The notes under the pieces: generated by a model
Told to the model about the DNA's origin: nothing
What the model saw: the letters and a program-made list of their open reading frames with translations, nothing else
Database searches by the model: none
Program-made: the position numbers and the translations under genes
Assembly: GCF_022288725.1 (NCBI RefSeq)
Contig: NZ_JAKNTA010000006.1
Span: forward strand, 3,278 to 67,277
DNA from: Kitasatospora sp. A2-31
Lineage (GTDB): Bacteria > Actinomycetota > Actinomycetes > Streptomycetales > Streptomycetaceae
Direction: 5' to 3'
DNA length: 64,000 nucleotides
Shown: piece by piece, positions 28,477-36,533 of the stretch
Numbering within the stretch: position 1 is the first letter of the stretch
Layout of the letters: every line of letters starts with the position of its first letter

Positions 28477-30123
28477 ATGGCAGCCACCCCACCGGCCGAG
28501 CCGAACCGCCCGTCACCCAACACCGTGATGCGCGCGCTGCGCGGCGACCGCTCACCGGGCGAGTTCGCCATGGCCGTGCGCCGGGCCGCCCGCGAGATCG
28601 GCGAGCACGTGTCCTGCGACGCCCGCTACGTCGGGCGGGTCGAGGCGGGCGAGATCCGCTGCCCCAACTACGCGTACGAGCGGGTCTTCCGGCACATGTG
28701 GCCGGACCGGTCGCTGACCGACCTCGGTTTCTCCCCCCGCACCGCCGTCCGCCGGCGCCCGGCGGACGGCACCGGAGCCGGAGCCGGAGCACCCGCGTCC
28801 CACCCCGCGTTCCCGCCCGTGCCCGCCCCCCGATCCCCGCTCTCCACCCAACTCCCGTACGCTGCCTCGCCGTACGCGGAAGCGCCCCCGCCGGACGGGC
28901 CCCGGCTGCCGAGGCCCGCGGCGCCGCCCGGGGGGACCGCCGGACCGCACCATTTCGACGAGGAGAACGACGACGTGCGTCGCCGTACGTTGCTGGCCGG
29001 CGGCTCCGCCGCGCTGGCCGCCGTGATCGGCCTCGACCGCCCGGTCGAGGCCGCCGCCACCCGCCCGGCCCCGGGCGCGGGCGCCGCCACGAGGGCGGCG
29101 GGCGGCTTCATCCCGGCCCAAGCGGGGCCCGGCGCGGGCCGGTTCGGCCCCCGGCCGGCGCTGTTCGAGCCCGGCGCCGCCTTCGTCCCCGGGCGACCGG
29201 GGCCGGTCCCGCCGCCGCGCAGGGTCGGCCCGGCCGAGGTGCTCGGCGTCGAGCAGGCCGTCCGGGACATCCGGCTGGCGGACGACGCGCACGGGGCCGA
29301 CGCCCTGTTCGAGCGGGCCGGGCAGTCGCTGCGCACCGCGTACCTGCTGCTCAACGACGGCGAGTACGGCCCGGAGACCGAGCGCCGGCTCCAGGCCGGG
29401 GCCGGTGAACTGGCCATCTCGGTGGGATGGTTGGCGCACGACTCGAACCGGCTGGCGGAGGCCCGCTCGCTCTACGCCGAGGCGCTGGCGACCGCCCGGA
29501 TGGCGGGCGACGCCGCCCTGGAGGCGCACGTCTTCTGCAACAGCGCCTTCCTGGCCCGGGACGCCGGCCGGCCGCGCGAGGCGCTGCGCGCCGCCCAGGC
29601 CGGGCAGGCCGCCGCCCGCGGCCTCGACTCCGACCGGTTGCTCGCCCTGCTGGCGATGCGCGAGGCCGGCGGCTGGGCGTTGCTGCAGGACCGCGCCGCC
29701 TGCGAACGGGCACTGTCCCGCGCGTACACGCTGTTCGACCGCGGCCCCTCCGAGGCCGACCCGGAGTGGATGTCCTTCTTCGGCGAGGCGGAGATCGCCG
29801 GGCTGCAGTCCCAGTGCTGGTCGGCCCTCGGCGACTGGGACCGGGCGAGCGAGCAGGCCGGGCTGGCCATAGCGCTCCAGGAGCCGCACTTCGTCCGCAA
29901 CCGGGTCCTGTACACCGCCGAGTTGGCGCACGACCGGCTCGGCCGGGGGGACCTGGCCGGTGCGGCCCACCACGGCGAAGCCGCCGTCGCGCTGTTCGGC
30001 GAGGTCCGCTCGGCCCGGATCCGCAGCATGCTGGCGGACACCGCCGAGCGGCTGCGCGTGCACCGGAACGTCCCGGAGGTCGGCCGTTTCCTGGTCCAGT
30101 ACGACCTGGCGGCCGCGGCCTGA
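28477..30123 (+). CDS. HTH/TPR regulator of the Streptomyces developmental type
   Basis: A 548-residue protein of a family frequent in streptomycetes. The N-terminal DNA-binding-like module (PSPNTVMRALRGDRSPGEFA near 12; VSCDARYVGRVEAGEIRCPN near 44) is followed by a Pro-rich linker, a twin-arginine-like hydrophobic segment RRRTLLAGGSAALAAVIGL near 168-187, a second linker, and from about 260 to the end helical tetratricopeptide-like repeats (SLYAEALATARMAGDAALEA, EWMSFFGEAEIAGLQSQCWS). I recall this family as negative regulators of differentiation and antibiotic production, but cannot assign a named gene. GGAG is 6 nt before the ATG. Confidence 0.75.
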   Translation: MAATPPAEPNRPSPNTVMRALRGDRSPGEFAMAVRRAAREIGEHVSCDARYVGRVEAGEIRCPNYAYERVFRHMWPDRSLTDLGFSPRTAVRRRPADGTGAGAGAPASHPAFPPVPAPRSPLSTQLPYAASPYAEAPPPDGPRLPRPAAPPGGTAGPHHFDEENDDVRRRTLLAGGSAALAAVIGLDRPVEAAATRPAPGAGAATRAAGGFIPAQAGPGAGRFGPRPALFEPGAAFVPGRPGPVPPPRRVGPAEVLGVEQAVRDIRLADDAHGADALFERAGQSLRTAYLLLNDGEYGPETERRLQAGAGELAISVGWLAHDSNRLAEARSLYAEALATARMAGDAALEAHVFCNSAFLARDAGRPREALRAAQAGQAAARGLDSDRLLALLAMREAGGWALLQDRAACERALSRAYTLFDRGPSEADPEWMSFFGEAEIAGLQSQCWSALGDWDRASEQAGLAIALQEPHFVRNRVLYTAELAHDRLGRGDLAGAAHHGEAAVALFGEVRSARIRSMLADTAERLRVHRNVPEVGRFLVQYDLAAAA

Positions 30124-30197
30124 GCCGGCGGCCGCCCGGAGTCGCGCGCACCCGCCGTCCCTCCCGGCGGACCCGCCGTCGGGGAGGGCGGGGCGGG

Positions 30198-30848
30198 TCA
30201 GTGCTTCAGGCCCTCCAGGTGGCTGAGGTCGTTCCAGACCTCCACCGCCGGGGCGCCGTACTCCCAGGAGAGCACGCAGAGCGCGGCCGTCCCGAGCTTG
30301 AAGCGCTGGGCGAACTCCGGCGGCAGGCCGAGCCAGCGGGCGGTGAGGATGCGCAGCAGGTGGCCGTGGGCGAAGAGCACCACGTCGCGGTCGGCGCAGT
30401 GCATCACGGTGGTGTCGGCCTCGGGCACACCGTGCTCGTCGTTGAGCTCGGCGAGGAAGGCGTCCACCCGGGCGGCCACGTCGGACAGCTTCTCGCCGCC
30501 GGGGACGCCGTCCCGCCAGATCAGCCAGCCCGGGTGGTCGGTGGCGCGGATGTCGGCGCCGGTCCGGCCCTCGTACTGGCCGTAGTCCCACTCCAGCAGC
30601 TCGGGACGGTCCACGGCGCGGTCGCCGAAACCAGCCAGGGCGCAGGTCTCCCTGGCGCGGTCCAGCGGGCTGGTGAGGACGACGGCGTCCGGCAGGCCGT
30701 TCCAGGGCGCCTTGGCCAGCCGGGCGCCGAGCGCCCGGGCCATCGCGCGGCCCTCCCCGGTCAGCGGGATGTCGGTTCGGCCGGTGTGGCGGCCGGTGGC
30801 CGACCACTCGGTCTCACCGTGGCGGACGAGAACGATTCGGGCGGGCAT
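30198..30848 (-). CDS. Histidine phosphatase family protein
   Basis: A 216-residue phosphoglycerate-mutase-like phosphatase. The phosphate-accepting histidine is in VRHGETEW at about residues 7-14, LTSPLDRARETCALAGFG near 58 supplies the second arginine, ELLEWDYGQYEGRT near 83 the acid residue, and FAHGHLLRILTARW near 159 the second catalytic histidine. The substrate is unknown; broad sugar phosphate or phosphoprotein activity is typical. GAGGAG lies 7 nt before the ATG at 30848. Convergent with the HTH/TPR gene. Confidence 0.9.
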   Translation of the reverse strand: MPARIVLVRHGETEWSATGRHTGRTDIPLTGEGRAMARALGARLAKAPWNGLPDAVVLTSPLDRARETCALAGFGDRAVDRPELLEWDYGQYEGRTGADIRATDHPGWLIWRDGVPGGEKLSDVAARVDAFLAELNDEHGVPEADTTVMHCADRDVVLFAHGHLLRILTARWLGLPPEFAQRFKLGTAALCVLSWEYGAPAVEVWNDLSHLEGLKH

Positions 30849-31212
30849 GGGGGGCTCCTCGCGGCGGGGCGGTGGCAACGGGCGGTCTCACCATTGAGCA
30901 CCGGTACTCCATGATCCCCCACGCGCCGACCGGCCACGATTCCGGGACCCGGCCCCGGCGCCCCGCCGCGGAGCGCACCCCGGAACGGCCCGGAACCGGC
31001 GCGAAGGCCACGGGACGGACCCATTCCCGCGGCCGCCCGCGGGCGCCCGGCGAGGGGCACGCGCGCCCGGCCCGCCGTCGGATGCCCGCGGATGCCCGGC
31101 GAGGGGCACGCGCGCCCGGCCCGCCGTCGGATGCCCGGGGATGCCCGGAGATCGCCGCGAATCGCCGGGCCGGACCGGATTGTCGGACCCGGATGCGACA
31201 CTGGGCCGCACC
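30849..31212. other. Intergenic region before the nuclease operon
   Basis: This 364-base gap between the phosphatase and the nuclease operon contains no convincing gene. It holds the 44-bp direct repeat (31044-31136) and, just before the nuclease start, an AT-richer piece with GGATTGTCGGACC. Confidence 0.5.
31044..31136. repeat. 44-bp direct repeat, two copies, period 49
   Basis: Identical 44-bp copies at 31044-31087 and 31093-31136, each beginning GCCCGGCGAGGGGCACGCGC and ending GGATGCCCG. Shorter fragments (GATGCCCGG) continue after the second copy. The repeat ends 76 bp upstream of the nuclease gene. Confidence 0.9.
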
Positions 31213-32634
31213 ATGAACGTCTCGACGAACGTCCCGTCCAGCGGGCACTCTGAGCCGCTCGCCCAACGGCTCGCCGAGCTGCGCGGTCCGGCGCCGCAGC
31301 GCAGCCTGAACGCCCGCGCCCTCGCAGCGCTCGCCGCCAATCCGGGCTGCCACCGCCGCGCCGTGCTCGACGCCGCCGGCGTCGACAAGTCCGCCCTGGC
31401 CGCCCGGCTCGGCCGCCCCGCCCCGTTCGGGCAGTCTCCCTTCGCCATCGCACGCGGCGTGATCTTCGAGTCCCGGCTGAAGGAGGACGGCTACGCGGCG
31501 CTGCTGGAGCCGCTCCGGCGCCACCTCGGCCTCCCGGAGGAGGGCGGCTCCCGGCTGATCGTCCCCGATCTGCTGCGCCGCTCCGGCCCCGCCGTCCGGG
31601 CCGAGCGGACGGCGGCCGCGCTGGCCGAGGCCGCCGCCGACCCGTCGGCCTGGACGCTGCTGGACCACCCGCTGCTGCGGCTCACCGTGGCCGGCAGCAC
31701 CGCGTACCTGGAGCCGGACGCCGTGGTGGTGCACGGCGGGCGGTGCACGGTGGTCGAGATCAAGTCCTTCCCGGTGCTGGACGGCAGCGCGGACCCGGCC
31801 AAGGTCGGCGCCGCCGCCCGCCAGGCCGCTGTCTACGTCCTGGCGCTGCAGGAGACGGCGGCCGCGCTGGCCGGCCGGGAGGTCGATCCGGACCCCTACA
31901 CCGAGCAGCGGCTGCCGGGCAGTCCGTGGCCGAGCGTGCTGCTGGTCTGCCCCAAGGACTTCAGCAACCGGCCGACGGCGGTGCCGGTGGACGTCCGCCG
32001 GGAGCTGGCCACCACCCGCCGGCAGCTGAGCCGGATGACCGGCATCGGCCGGCTGCTGGAGTCGCTGCCGCCCGGAACCGGCTTCGACCTCGCGGCCGAC
32101 GAGGACGGCACGCCCGCCCGGTCCACCGAGGAGCTGACCAGCTCCGTCGCCTCGGTGCCCGCCGCGTACAGCCCGGACTGCCTCTCCTCGTGCGAGCTGG
32201 GCTTCCACTGCCGCGCCCAGGCCCGGTGCGACGACCGGGTGGAGCAGCTCGGCCGTGGTGTGCGCGGCGAGCTGGGCAGCATCAGGACGGTGACGGCGGC
32301 GCTCGCCGCGGCCGGGTCCGCCGGTGCCGCCCGCCCCGCCCCCGGCGGCGACACCCCGGGCGGCGACACCCCGGGCGGCGACACCCCCGGCGGCGACACC
32401 CCGGGCGGCGACGGTGCCGACGCCGACACCTGGGCCGATGCCGACGAGGCCGCCGCCCGGCTGGCGTACGCCGCCGCGCTCCGCGCCGAGGCGCTGGGCC
32501 GCACCCCCGCGGCGGCCGTTCCCCCGGCCGCCGTTCCCCCGGCCGCCGTTCCCCCGGCCGCCGTTCCCCCGGCAGCGGCCGCCCCCGCGGCCGGGCCCGT
32601 CACGGCGGCGGTCGGCGCCGGGGCCGCCGTATGA
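31213..32634 (+). CDS. RecB/Cas4-like PD-(D/E)XK nuclease with cysteine cluster
   Basis: A 473-residue putative nuclease. After NPGC46HRRAVLDAAGVDKS come RGVIFE near 81-86, EPD169AVVVHGG, VVE182IK184SF and Q204AAVY208, which together give the active-site pattern D...ExK plus the QxxxY motif of RecB-family nucleases. The C-terminal part has C323, C327, C333 and C339, which with C46 recalls the one-plus-three cysteines that hold a 4Fe-4S cluster in Cas4, AddB and Dna2. Residues 377-400 (PGGDT repeats) and 434-453 (AAVPP repeats) form a low-complexity tail. It overlaps the next gene by 4 nt (ATGA) and is the first gene of a three-gene operon with an SF1 helicase. The nuclease class is well supported; the substrate is inferred. 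Confidence 0.8.
   Translation: MNVSTNVPSSGHSEPLAQRLAELRGPAPQRSLNARALAALAANPGCHRRAVLDAAGVDKSALAARLGRPAPFGQSPFAIARGVIFESRLKEDGYAALLEPLRRHLGLPEEGGSRLIVPDLLRRSGPAVRAERTAAALAEAAADPSAWTLLDHPLLRLTVAGSTAYLEPDAVVVHGGRCTVVEIKSFPVLDGSADPAKVGAAARQAAVYVLALQETAAALAGREVDPDPYTEQRLPGSPWPSVLLVCPKDFSNRPTAVPVDVRRELATTRRQLSRMTGIGRLLESLPPGTGFDLAADEDGTPARSTEELTSSVASVPAAYSPDCLSSCELGFHCRAQARCDDRVEQLGRGVRGELGSIRTVTAALAAAGSAGAARPAPGGDTPGGDTPGGDTPGGDTPGGDGADADTWADADEAAARLAYAAALRAEALGRTPAAAVPPAAVPPAAVPPAAVPPAAAAPAAGPVTAAVGAGAAV
32341..32415 (+). repeat. 15-bp in-frame minisatellite (PGGDT) in the nuclease gene
   Basis: Five 15-bp units of CCSGGCGGCGACACC (the last ends GGT) encode four PGGDT repeats and PGGDG. Units differ at one synonymous position. 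Confidence 0.92.
32512..32571 (+). repeat. 15-bp in-frame minisatellite (AAVPP) in the nuclease gene
   Basis: Four 15-bp units of GCCGCCGTTCCCCCG encode AAVPP four times near the C-terminus of the nuclease. The copies are identical except for the first codon, so the array looks recent. Confidence 0.92.
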
Positions 32635-34283
32635 GCCTGCTCGGCACCCTCGCCCGGCTGGAGGCCGTCCGCAGCGGCCGCGCGGAACCGCTGGCCACCG
32701 TCCGGCACCGCCACCTCTCCGACCGCCCGATGGTGCTCGTCCCGCTGACCGCGGCGGGCGAGGCGGGTGCGCCGCTGGCCGTCATGCTCGGCACCGACCG
32801 CTCCGCGCCCCGCCTGCACGTCGTCCCGCAGCCGCTCAACCGCACGCTCCGCTTCGACTTCCTGGCCGAGCTGGCCGCCGACCTGCTGCCGTACCTGGAG
32901 TCCTTCGGCGACGAGGTGGAGCAGATCGAGGGCTCCGAGAAGGATCCGGAGACCGGCGAGAAGACCCCGGTCCTGCGCGAGCTCTGCGCCGACGCGCCCC
33001 AGCTGATCGTGCCGAACAGCGGGGGCGTGCACCACCTCGCGCTCATCGGCCGCTCCACCAGGTTCCGCCGCACGGTCGAGGACGACGAGCCGGGCCCGTA
33101 CCCGGCGCCGGCCCGGGTGCCGCTGCTCGGCCGCTGGCTGACCCACCTCACCGACCGGGCGCAGGTCCCCGGGTCCAGCATGCTGCTGCCGATGACCGGG
33201 CTGCTCGCCCGGCACTGGGCGACCGGGCAGAGCCACCTGGAGGACCAGCACCTGGCCGCCCGGCTGGCCTGGCACGCGCCGCCGCCCGGCCTCTCCGGTG
33301 CCGAGGCCGCCGAGCTCGCCGAGTCCGCCCGGGACGACCGCGGTCAACTGCTCCACCCGCCGGCCGGCCCGGCCACCGATCCGCGCTTCGACGAGCTGGT
33401 GCTCGGCCCGGCGATCACCCGCTACGACGCCGCCGTGGCGACCCTGCAGCAGCACGCCGACCGGCCGGACTCCGCCCCCGCCGCACAGGCCCGGGCGGCC
33501 GTCCGGACCGCCGTCGACCTGCTCCGCGCCGAGCTGGCGGAGGTCCTGCTGCCGACCTGGCACGACGTCTGGACCGGCCTGGACTTGCTGCGCACCCTGC
33601 CGCCCGCCGGACACCTGACGGAGCGCTGGACCGGCGACCGCTGGTCCTACACCGGCCACCGGGACCGGCTGGCCGCCGGCGAGCCGCCGCAGCCCCGGCA
33701 GGACGACGCCGTGACGGCGGCCCGGAAGCTGGCGCAGCGGGAGCGCGAGCAGGCCCGGCTGGACGTCCAGGAGGCGCTGGACGACCCGCTGGCGATGGCC
33801 GAGCACCGGCTGGCCGGCGAGGCGTTCGCGGGCGTGGTGACGGAGGTGGTGCCGGACTACGACACTTCGGGCCGCTCGCCCAAGCCGCGGCCGCTGGTGA
33901 CGCTCCGCACCGCCGACCGGCCGCACGCCGACCTCGGGCGGGAGGCCCACCGGGTCTGGCGGTCCCCCCGACCGGACGGGGGAAGCCCGACCGCGCAGAA
34001 GGCGGTGATCGCGGGCGTCGACGCGGCCGCGGGCACCATCACGCTGCGGATGCTCTCCGGCATGGGGCGGAAGAAGGAGCCGGAGCCGGGCAGCCTGCCC
34101 GAGCCGGGCGAGACGGTCACCTTCACCCTGTTCGAGTTGACGGTCCGCCAGTCCGCCCCGCTGCCGGAGCCGGACGACACCCCGTGGACGCACGGCGGGC
34201 CGCCCGGCACCGGGACGCCGGCCGCCGCGCCGGCGGCGGGCCCGGCCGTCACCGCGTCGGCAGTGTTCGAGGAATGGGAGTGA
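32631..34283 (+). CDS. Unknown operon partner of nuclease and helicase
   Basis: A 550-residue protein of no family I recognise. Residues 1-260 are a mixed alpha/beta region (MVLVPLTAAGEAGAPLAVML; HVVPQPLNRTLRFDFLAELA). Residues 280-400 are mostly helical and charged, with a long run around 375-400 (KLAQREREQARLDVQEALDD) that may be a coiled coil. Residues 405-505 look like an all-beta barrel (FAGVVTEVV; VIAGVDAAAGTITLRML; GETVTFTLFELTV), comparable in pattern to the beta-barrel inserted in UPF1-like helicases, although this is inference. It overlaps the genes on both sides by 4 nt, so it is almost certainly made in fixed proportion with them. Confidence 0.7.
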   Translation: MSLLGTLARLEAVRSGRAEPLATVRHRHLSDRPMVLVPLTAAGEAGAPLAVMLGTDRSAPRLHVVPQPLNRTLRFDFLAELAADLLPYLESFGDEVEQIEGSEKDPETGEKTPVLRELCADAPQLIVPNSGGVHHLALIGRSTRFRRTVEDDEPGPYPAPARVPLLGRWLTHLTDRAQVPGSSMLLPMTGLLARHWATGQSHLEDQHLAARLAWHAPPPGLSGAEAAELAESARDDRGQLLHPPAGPATDPRFDELVLGPAITRYDAAVATLQQHADRPDSAPAAQARAAVRTAVDLLRAELAEVLLPTWHDVWTGLDLLRTLPPAGHLTERWTGDRWSYTGHRDRLAAGEPPQPRQDDAVTAARKLAQREREQARLDVQEALDDPLAMAEHRLAGEAFAGVVTEVVPDYDTSGRSPKPRPLVTLRTADRPHADLGREAHRVWRSPRPDGGSPTAQKAVIAGVDAAAGTITLRMLSGMGRKKEPEPGSLPEPGETVTFTLFELTVRQSAPLPEPDDTPWTHGGPPGTGTPAAAPAAGPAVTASAVFEEWE

Positions 34284-35704
34284 TCCGGCCAGTGAGCAGC
34301 GAACAGGGCCCCGGCGCCGCCGCGGCCCCGTCCCCGACCCCAAGCCCGTCCCCCGCGCAGGTCCCCTCCCCCGGCGCGGCCGCCGACGCCGCGGTGGCCC
34401 GCATCCTGGAGGCCACCGTCCGTCCGGCCCCCGGGGCGCCGCGCGGCGTGGTGGTGGACTCCCCGCCGGGGGCCGGCAAGTCGACGCTGGTGGTGCGCGC
34501 CGCCCGGGAGCTGGTCGAGTCCGGCGAGCGGCTGATGATCGTCGCCCAGACCAACGGACAGGTGGACGACCTGGTCGACCGGCTCGCCGAGAAGGCGCCG
34601 GAGTTGACGATCGGCCGGCTGCACGCCGCCGACTCCCGGCCTGGGCCCGAGGTGCTGCGGCACGCCAACGTCACGCCCTCGGACAAGGTCGCGGACCTCG
34701 CCGAGCTGGACGTGGTGATCTCGACCGCGGCGAAGTGGCAGTGGGTGAGGGCCGAGGCGCCGTGGCGGCACGCGATCGTCGACGAGGCGTACCAGATGCG
34801 CTCGGACGCGCTGCTCGCGGTGGCCCGGCTCTTCGAGCGCGCCCTGTTCGTCGGGGACCCGGGCCAGCTGGACCCGTTCACCGTGGTCGGCACCGAGCAG
34901 TGGGCCGGGCTGTCGTACGACCCGTCCAGCAGTGCGGTGGTGACGCTCCTCGCGCACAACCCGCAGATCCGGCCGCACCGGCTGCCGGTCTCCTGGCGGC
35001 TGCCGGCCAGCGCGGCACCGCTGATCTCGGACGCGTTCTACCCGTTCACGCCGTTCCGCTCCGGCACCGGCCCGGGGGAGCGGCGGCTCACCGCCTCGGT
35101 GCGGCCGGACGGCTCGGCGCTGGACGCGGCGATCGACCGGGCGGCCGACCACGGCTGGGCGCTGCTGGAGCTGCCGCCCCGGCACACCGTCCGGACCGAT
35201 CCGCAGGCCGTGGCCGCGGTGGCCGCCACCGTCCGCCGTCTGCTGGAGCGCGGGCTGACGGCCCACTCCGAGCAGGGGTCGGCGCCGATCACCCCGGGGC
35301 GGATCGCGGTCGGCACCGCCCACCGGGACCAGGCGGCGGCCGTCCGGGCCGCGCTGGTCAGGGCCGGGGTGCCGGTCGATCCGAGTGCCGGAGCGGCCGT
35401 GACGGTGGACACCGCCAACCGGCTGCAGGGGCGGGAGTACGACGTCACGGTGGTGCTGCACCCGCTCTCCGGGCGGCCGGACGCGACCGCCTTCCACCTG
35501 GAGACGGGCCGGCTCTGCGTACTCGCCTCCCGGCACCGGCACGCCTGCATCGTGGTGGCCCGGGCGGGGATCGCCGAGCTGTTGGACGAACACCCGTCCA
35601 CCGAGCCGGTCCAGTTGGGCGTCTCGGTCGCGTTCCCGGACGGCTGGGAGGCCAACCACCAGGTGCTGCAGCACCTCTCCGGGCACCGCGTCCGGCTGGG
35701 GTGA
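34280..35704 (+). CDS. UPF1-like superfamily 1 helicase
   Basis: A 474-residue SF1 nucleic-acid helicase. Motif I SPPGAGKST at 61-69, motif II VDEAY at 167-171, motif III GDPGQLDPF at 192-200, motif IV-like VSWRLPASAAPLISDAFYP near 234, motif V VTVDTANRLQGREYDVTVVL near 373, and motif VI LCVLASRHRHACIVVAR near 414. The order and the QGREYD/S-R-H-R-H forms resemble the UPF1/Dna2 group rather than UvrD. The first 45 residues are Pro/Ala/Ser-rich. GTG 34280 overlaps the previous stop (GTGA); GTG 34292 is an alternative. As last gene of the operon it would provide the motor for the nuclease. Confidence 0.85.
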   Translation: MIRPVSSEQGPGAAAAPSPTPSPSPAQVPSPGAAADAAVARILEATVRPAPGAPRGVVVDSPPGAGKSTLVVRAARELVESGERLMIVAQTNGQVDDLVDRLAEKAPELTIGRLHAADSRPGPEVLRHANVTPSDKVADLAELDVVISTAAKWQWVRAEAPWRHAIVDEAYQMRSDALLAVARLFERALFVGDPGQLDPFTVVGTEQWAGLSYDPSSSAVVTLLAHNPQIRPHRLPVSWRLPASAAPLISDAFYPFTPFRSGTGPGERRLTASVRPDGSALDAAIDRAADHGWALLELPPRHTVRTDPQAVAAVAATVRRLLERGLTAHSEQGSAPITPGRIAVGTAHRDQAAAVRAALVRAGVPVDPSAGAAVTVDTANRLQGREYDVTVVLHPLSGRPDATAFHLETGRLCVLASRHRHACIVVARAGIAELLDEHPSTEPVQLGVSVAFPDGWEANHQVLQHLSGHRVRLG

Positions 35705-35964
35705 CGCGTGCGGACCCGGCGCCGGCGGCTGCACGGCGCGCCACCGCCCGTCACCACGTGTCACGTCGGGCGGCGGCGCGGACGCCGTGGGCCGGGTTCG
35801 GCGAGCGGGGTACGCCCCGGGCGTACCCGGCGGGAATAGCGCCCCGATGCGCACCGTTCCGTTACCGGCCGCCCCCGCGAGACAATGGACGACGGCCACG
35901 ACCGGGCGGCGGCGGCCCCTGGAGCCGTCGTCCGCCCCCACCGACCACCTGGAGGTGTCCGTCC

Positions 35965-36372
35965 ATGCCCGACTCCCACGCCCAGGCGTCCGACCCGAGC
36001 GGTTCGACCGCGCCGGCCGGGGCGGGTGCAGGCGCCGGCGAGGCGCCCGCCCCGCGCCGGCGTCCCGCGCAGCTGCTGTTCGAGCCGCAGGCCGCCGAGC
36101 CGGAGCCGGAACGCTTCTTCGACCTGGAGTCGATCGAGGACCCGGCGGAGTTGCTGCGCCGTTCCACCGAGTTGGCCCTGGCCTTCCGCGCGGCGGCCGA
36201 ACGGGCGACCGACTTCCAGGCGGTCGCGGCCGCGCAGCTGGCGGACACCCGCCGCTTCGACGCGCTCTCGGAGACCGAGATCGCGGAGCGGGCGGACTGG
36301 ACCGCGGACTACGCGGTCAAGATGATCGAGTACGGCCGCGGGCTGCTCCAGCCGCGCCGCCACGACGACTGA
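35965..36372 (+). CDS. Small conserved hypothetical protein
   Basis: A 135-residue protein I cannot assign. The first 35 residues are Ala/Gly/Pro-rich; the rest is predicted helical and acidic (FFDLESIEDPAELLRRSTEL, then LALAFRAAAERATDFQAVAA) and ends with a short aromatic and basic segment VKMIEYGRGLLQPRRHDD. There is no signal peptide or membrane helix. GGAGGTG lies 7 nt before the ATG, so translation should be efficient. It follows the helicase by 260 bp, so it is probably not part of that operon. Confidence 0.65.
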   Translation: MPDSHAQASDPSGSTAPAGAGAGAGEAPAPRRRPAQLLFEPQAAEPEPERFFDLESIEDPAELLRRSTELALAFRAAAERATDFQAVAAAQLADTRRFDALSETEIAERADWTADYAVKMIEYGRGLLQPRRHDD

Positions 36373-36418
36373 CCACCCCTCGTCCGGCCCCCTGCCCACC
36401 GGCGGCAGGCCTCGCCAC

Positions 36419-36446
36419 TGGCATATGCGCGCTTGGCATATGCGCG
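36419..36446. promoter_or_regulatory. Direct repeat of TGGCATATGCGCG, each with a palindromic core
   Basis: TGGCATATGCGCG occurs at 36419-36431 and again at 36434-36446. Each copy contains the 8-bp palindrome GCATATGC, centres 15 bp apart. This AT-containing pair stands out in a GC-rich gap 88 bp before the next start codon; a tandem regulator site is likely, the regulator unknown. Confidence 0.55.
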
Positions 36447-36533
36447 GGGCAGGGTACGCCGTTCCCCCGCGCGCTGTCCGGCAAACCGCGCTTTCCCTCC
36501 CCGCCTCGCCCCGGACCCCGCAGGCTGCTGTCC

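Noticed and set aside
31213..32634. The nuclease as a CRISPR Cas4
   Set aside because: It is much longer than Cas4, carries repeat-encoded tails and sits with a helicase, not with cas1 or cas2.
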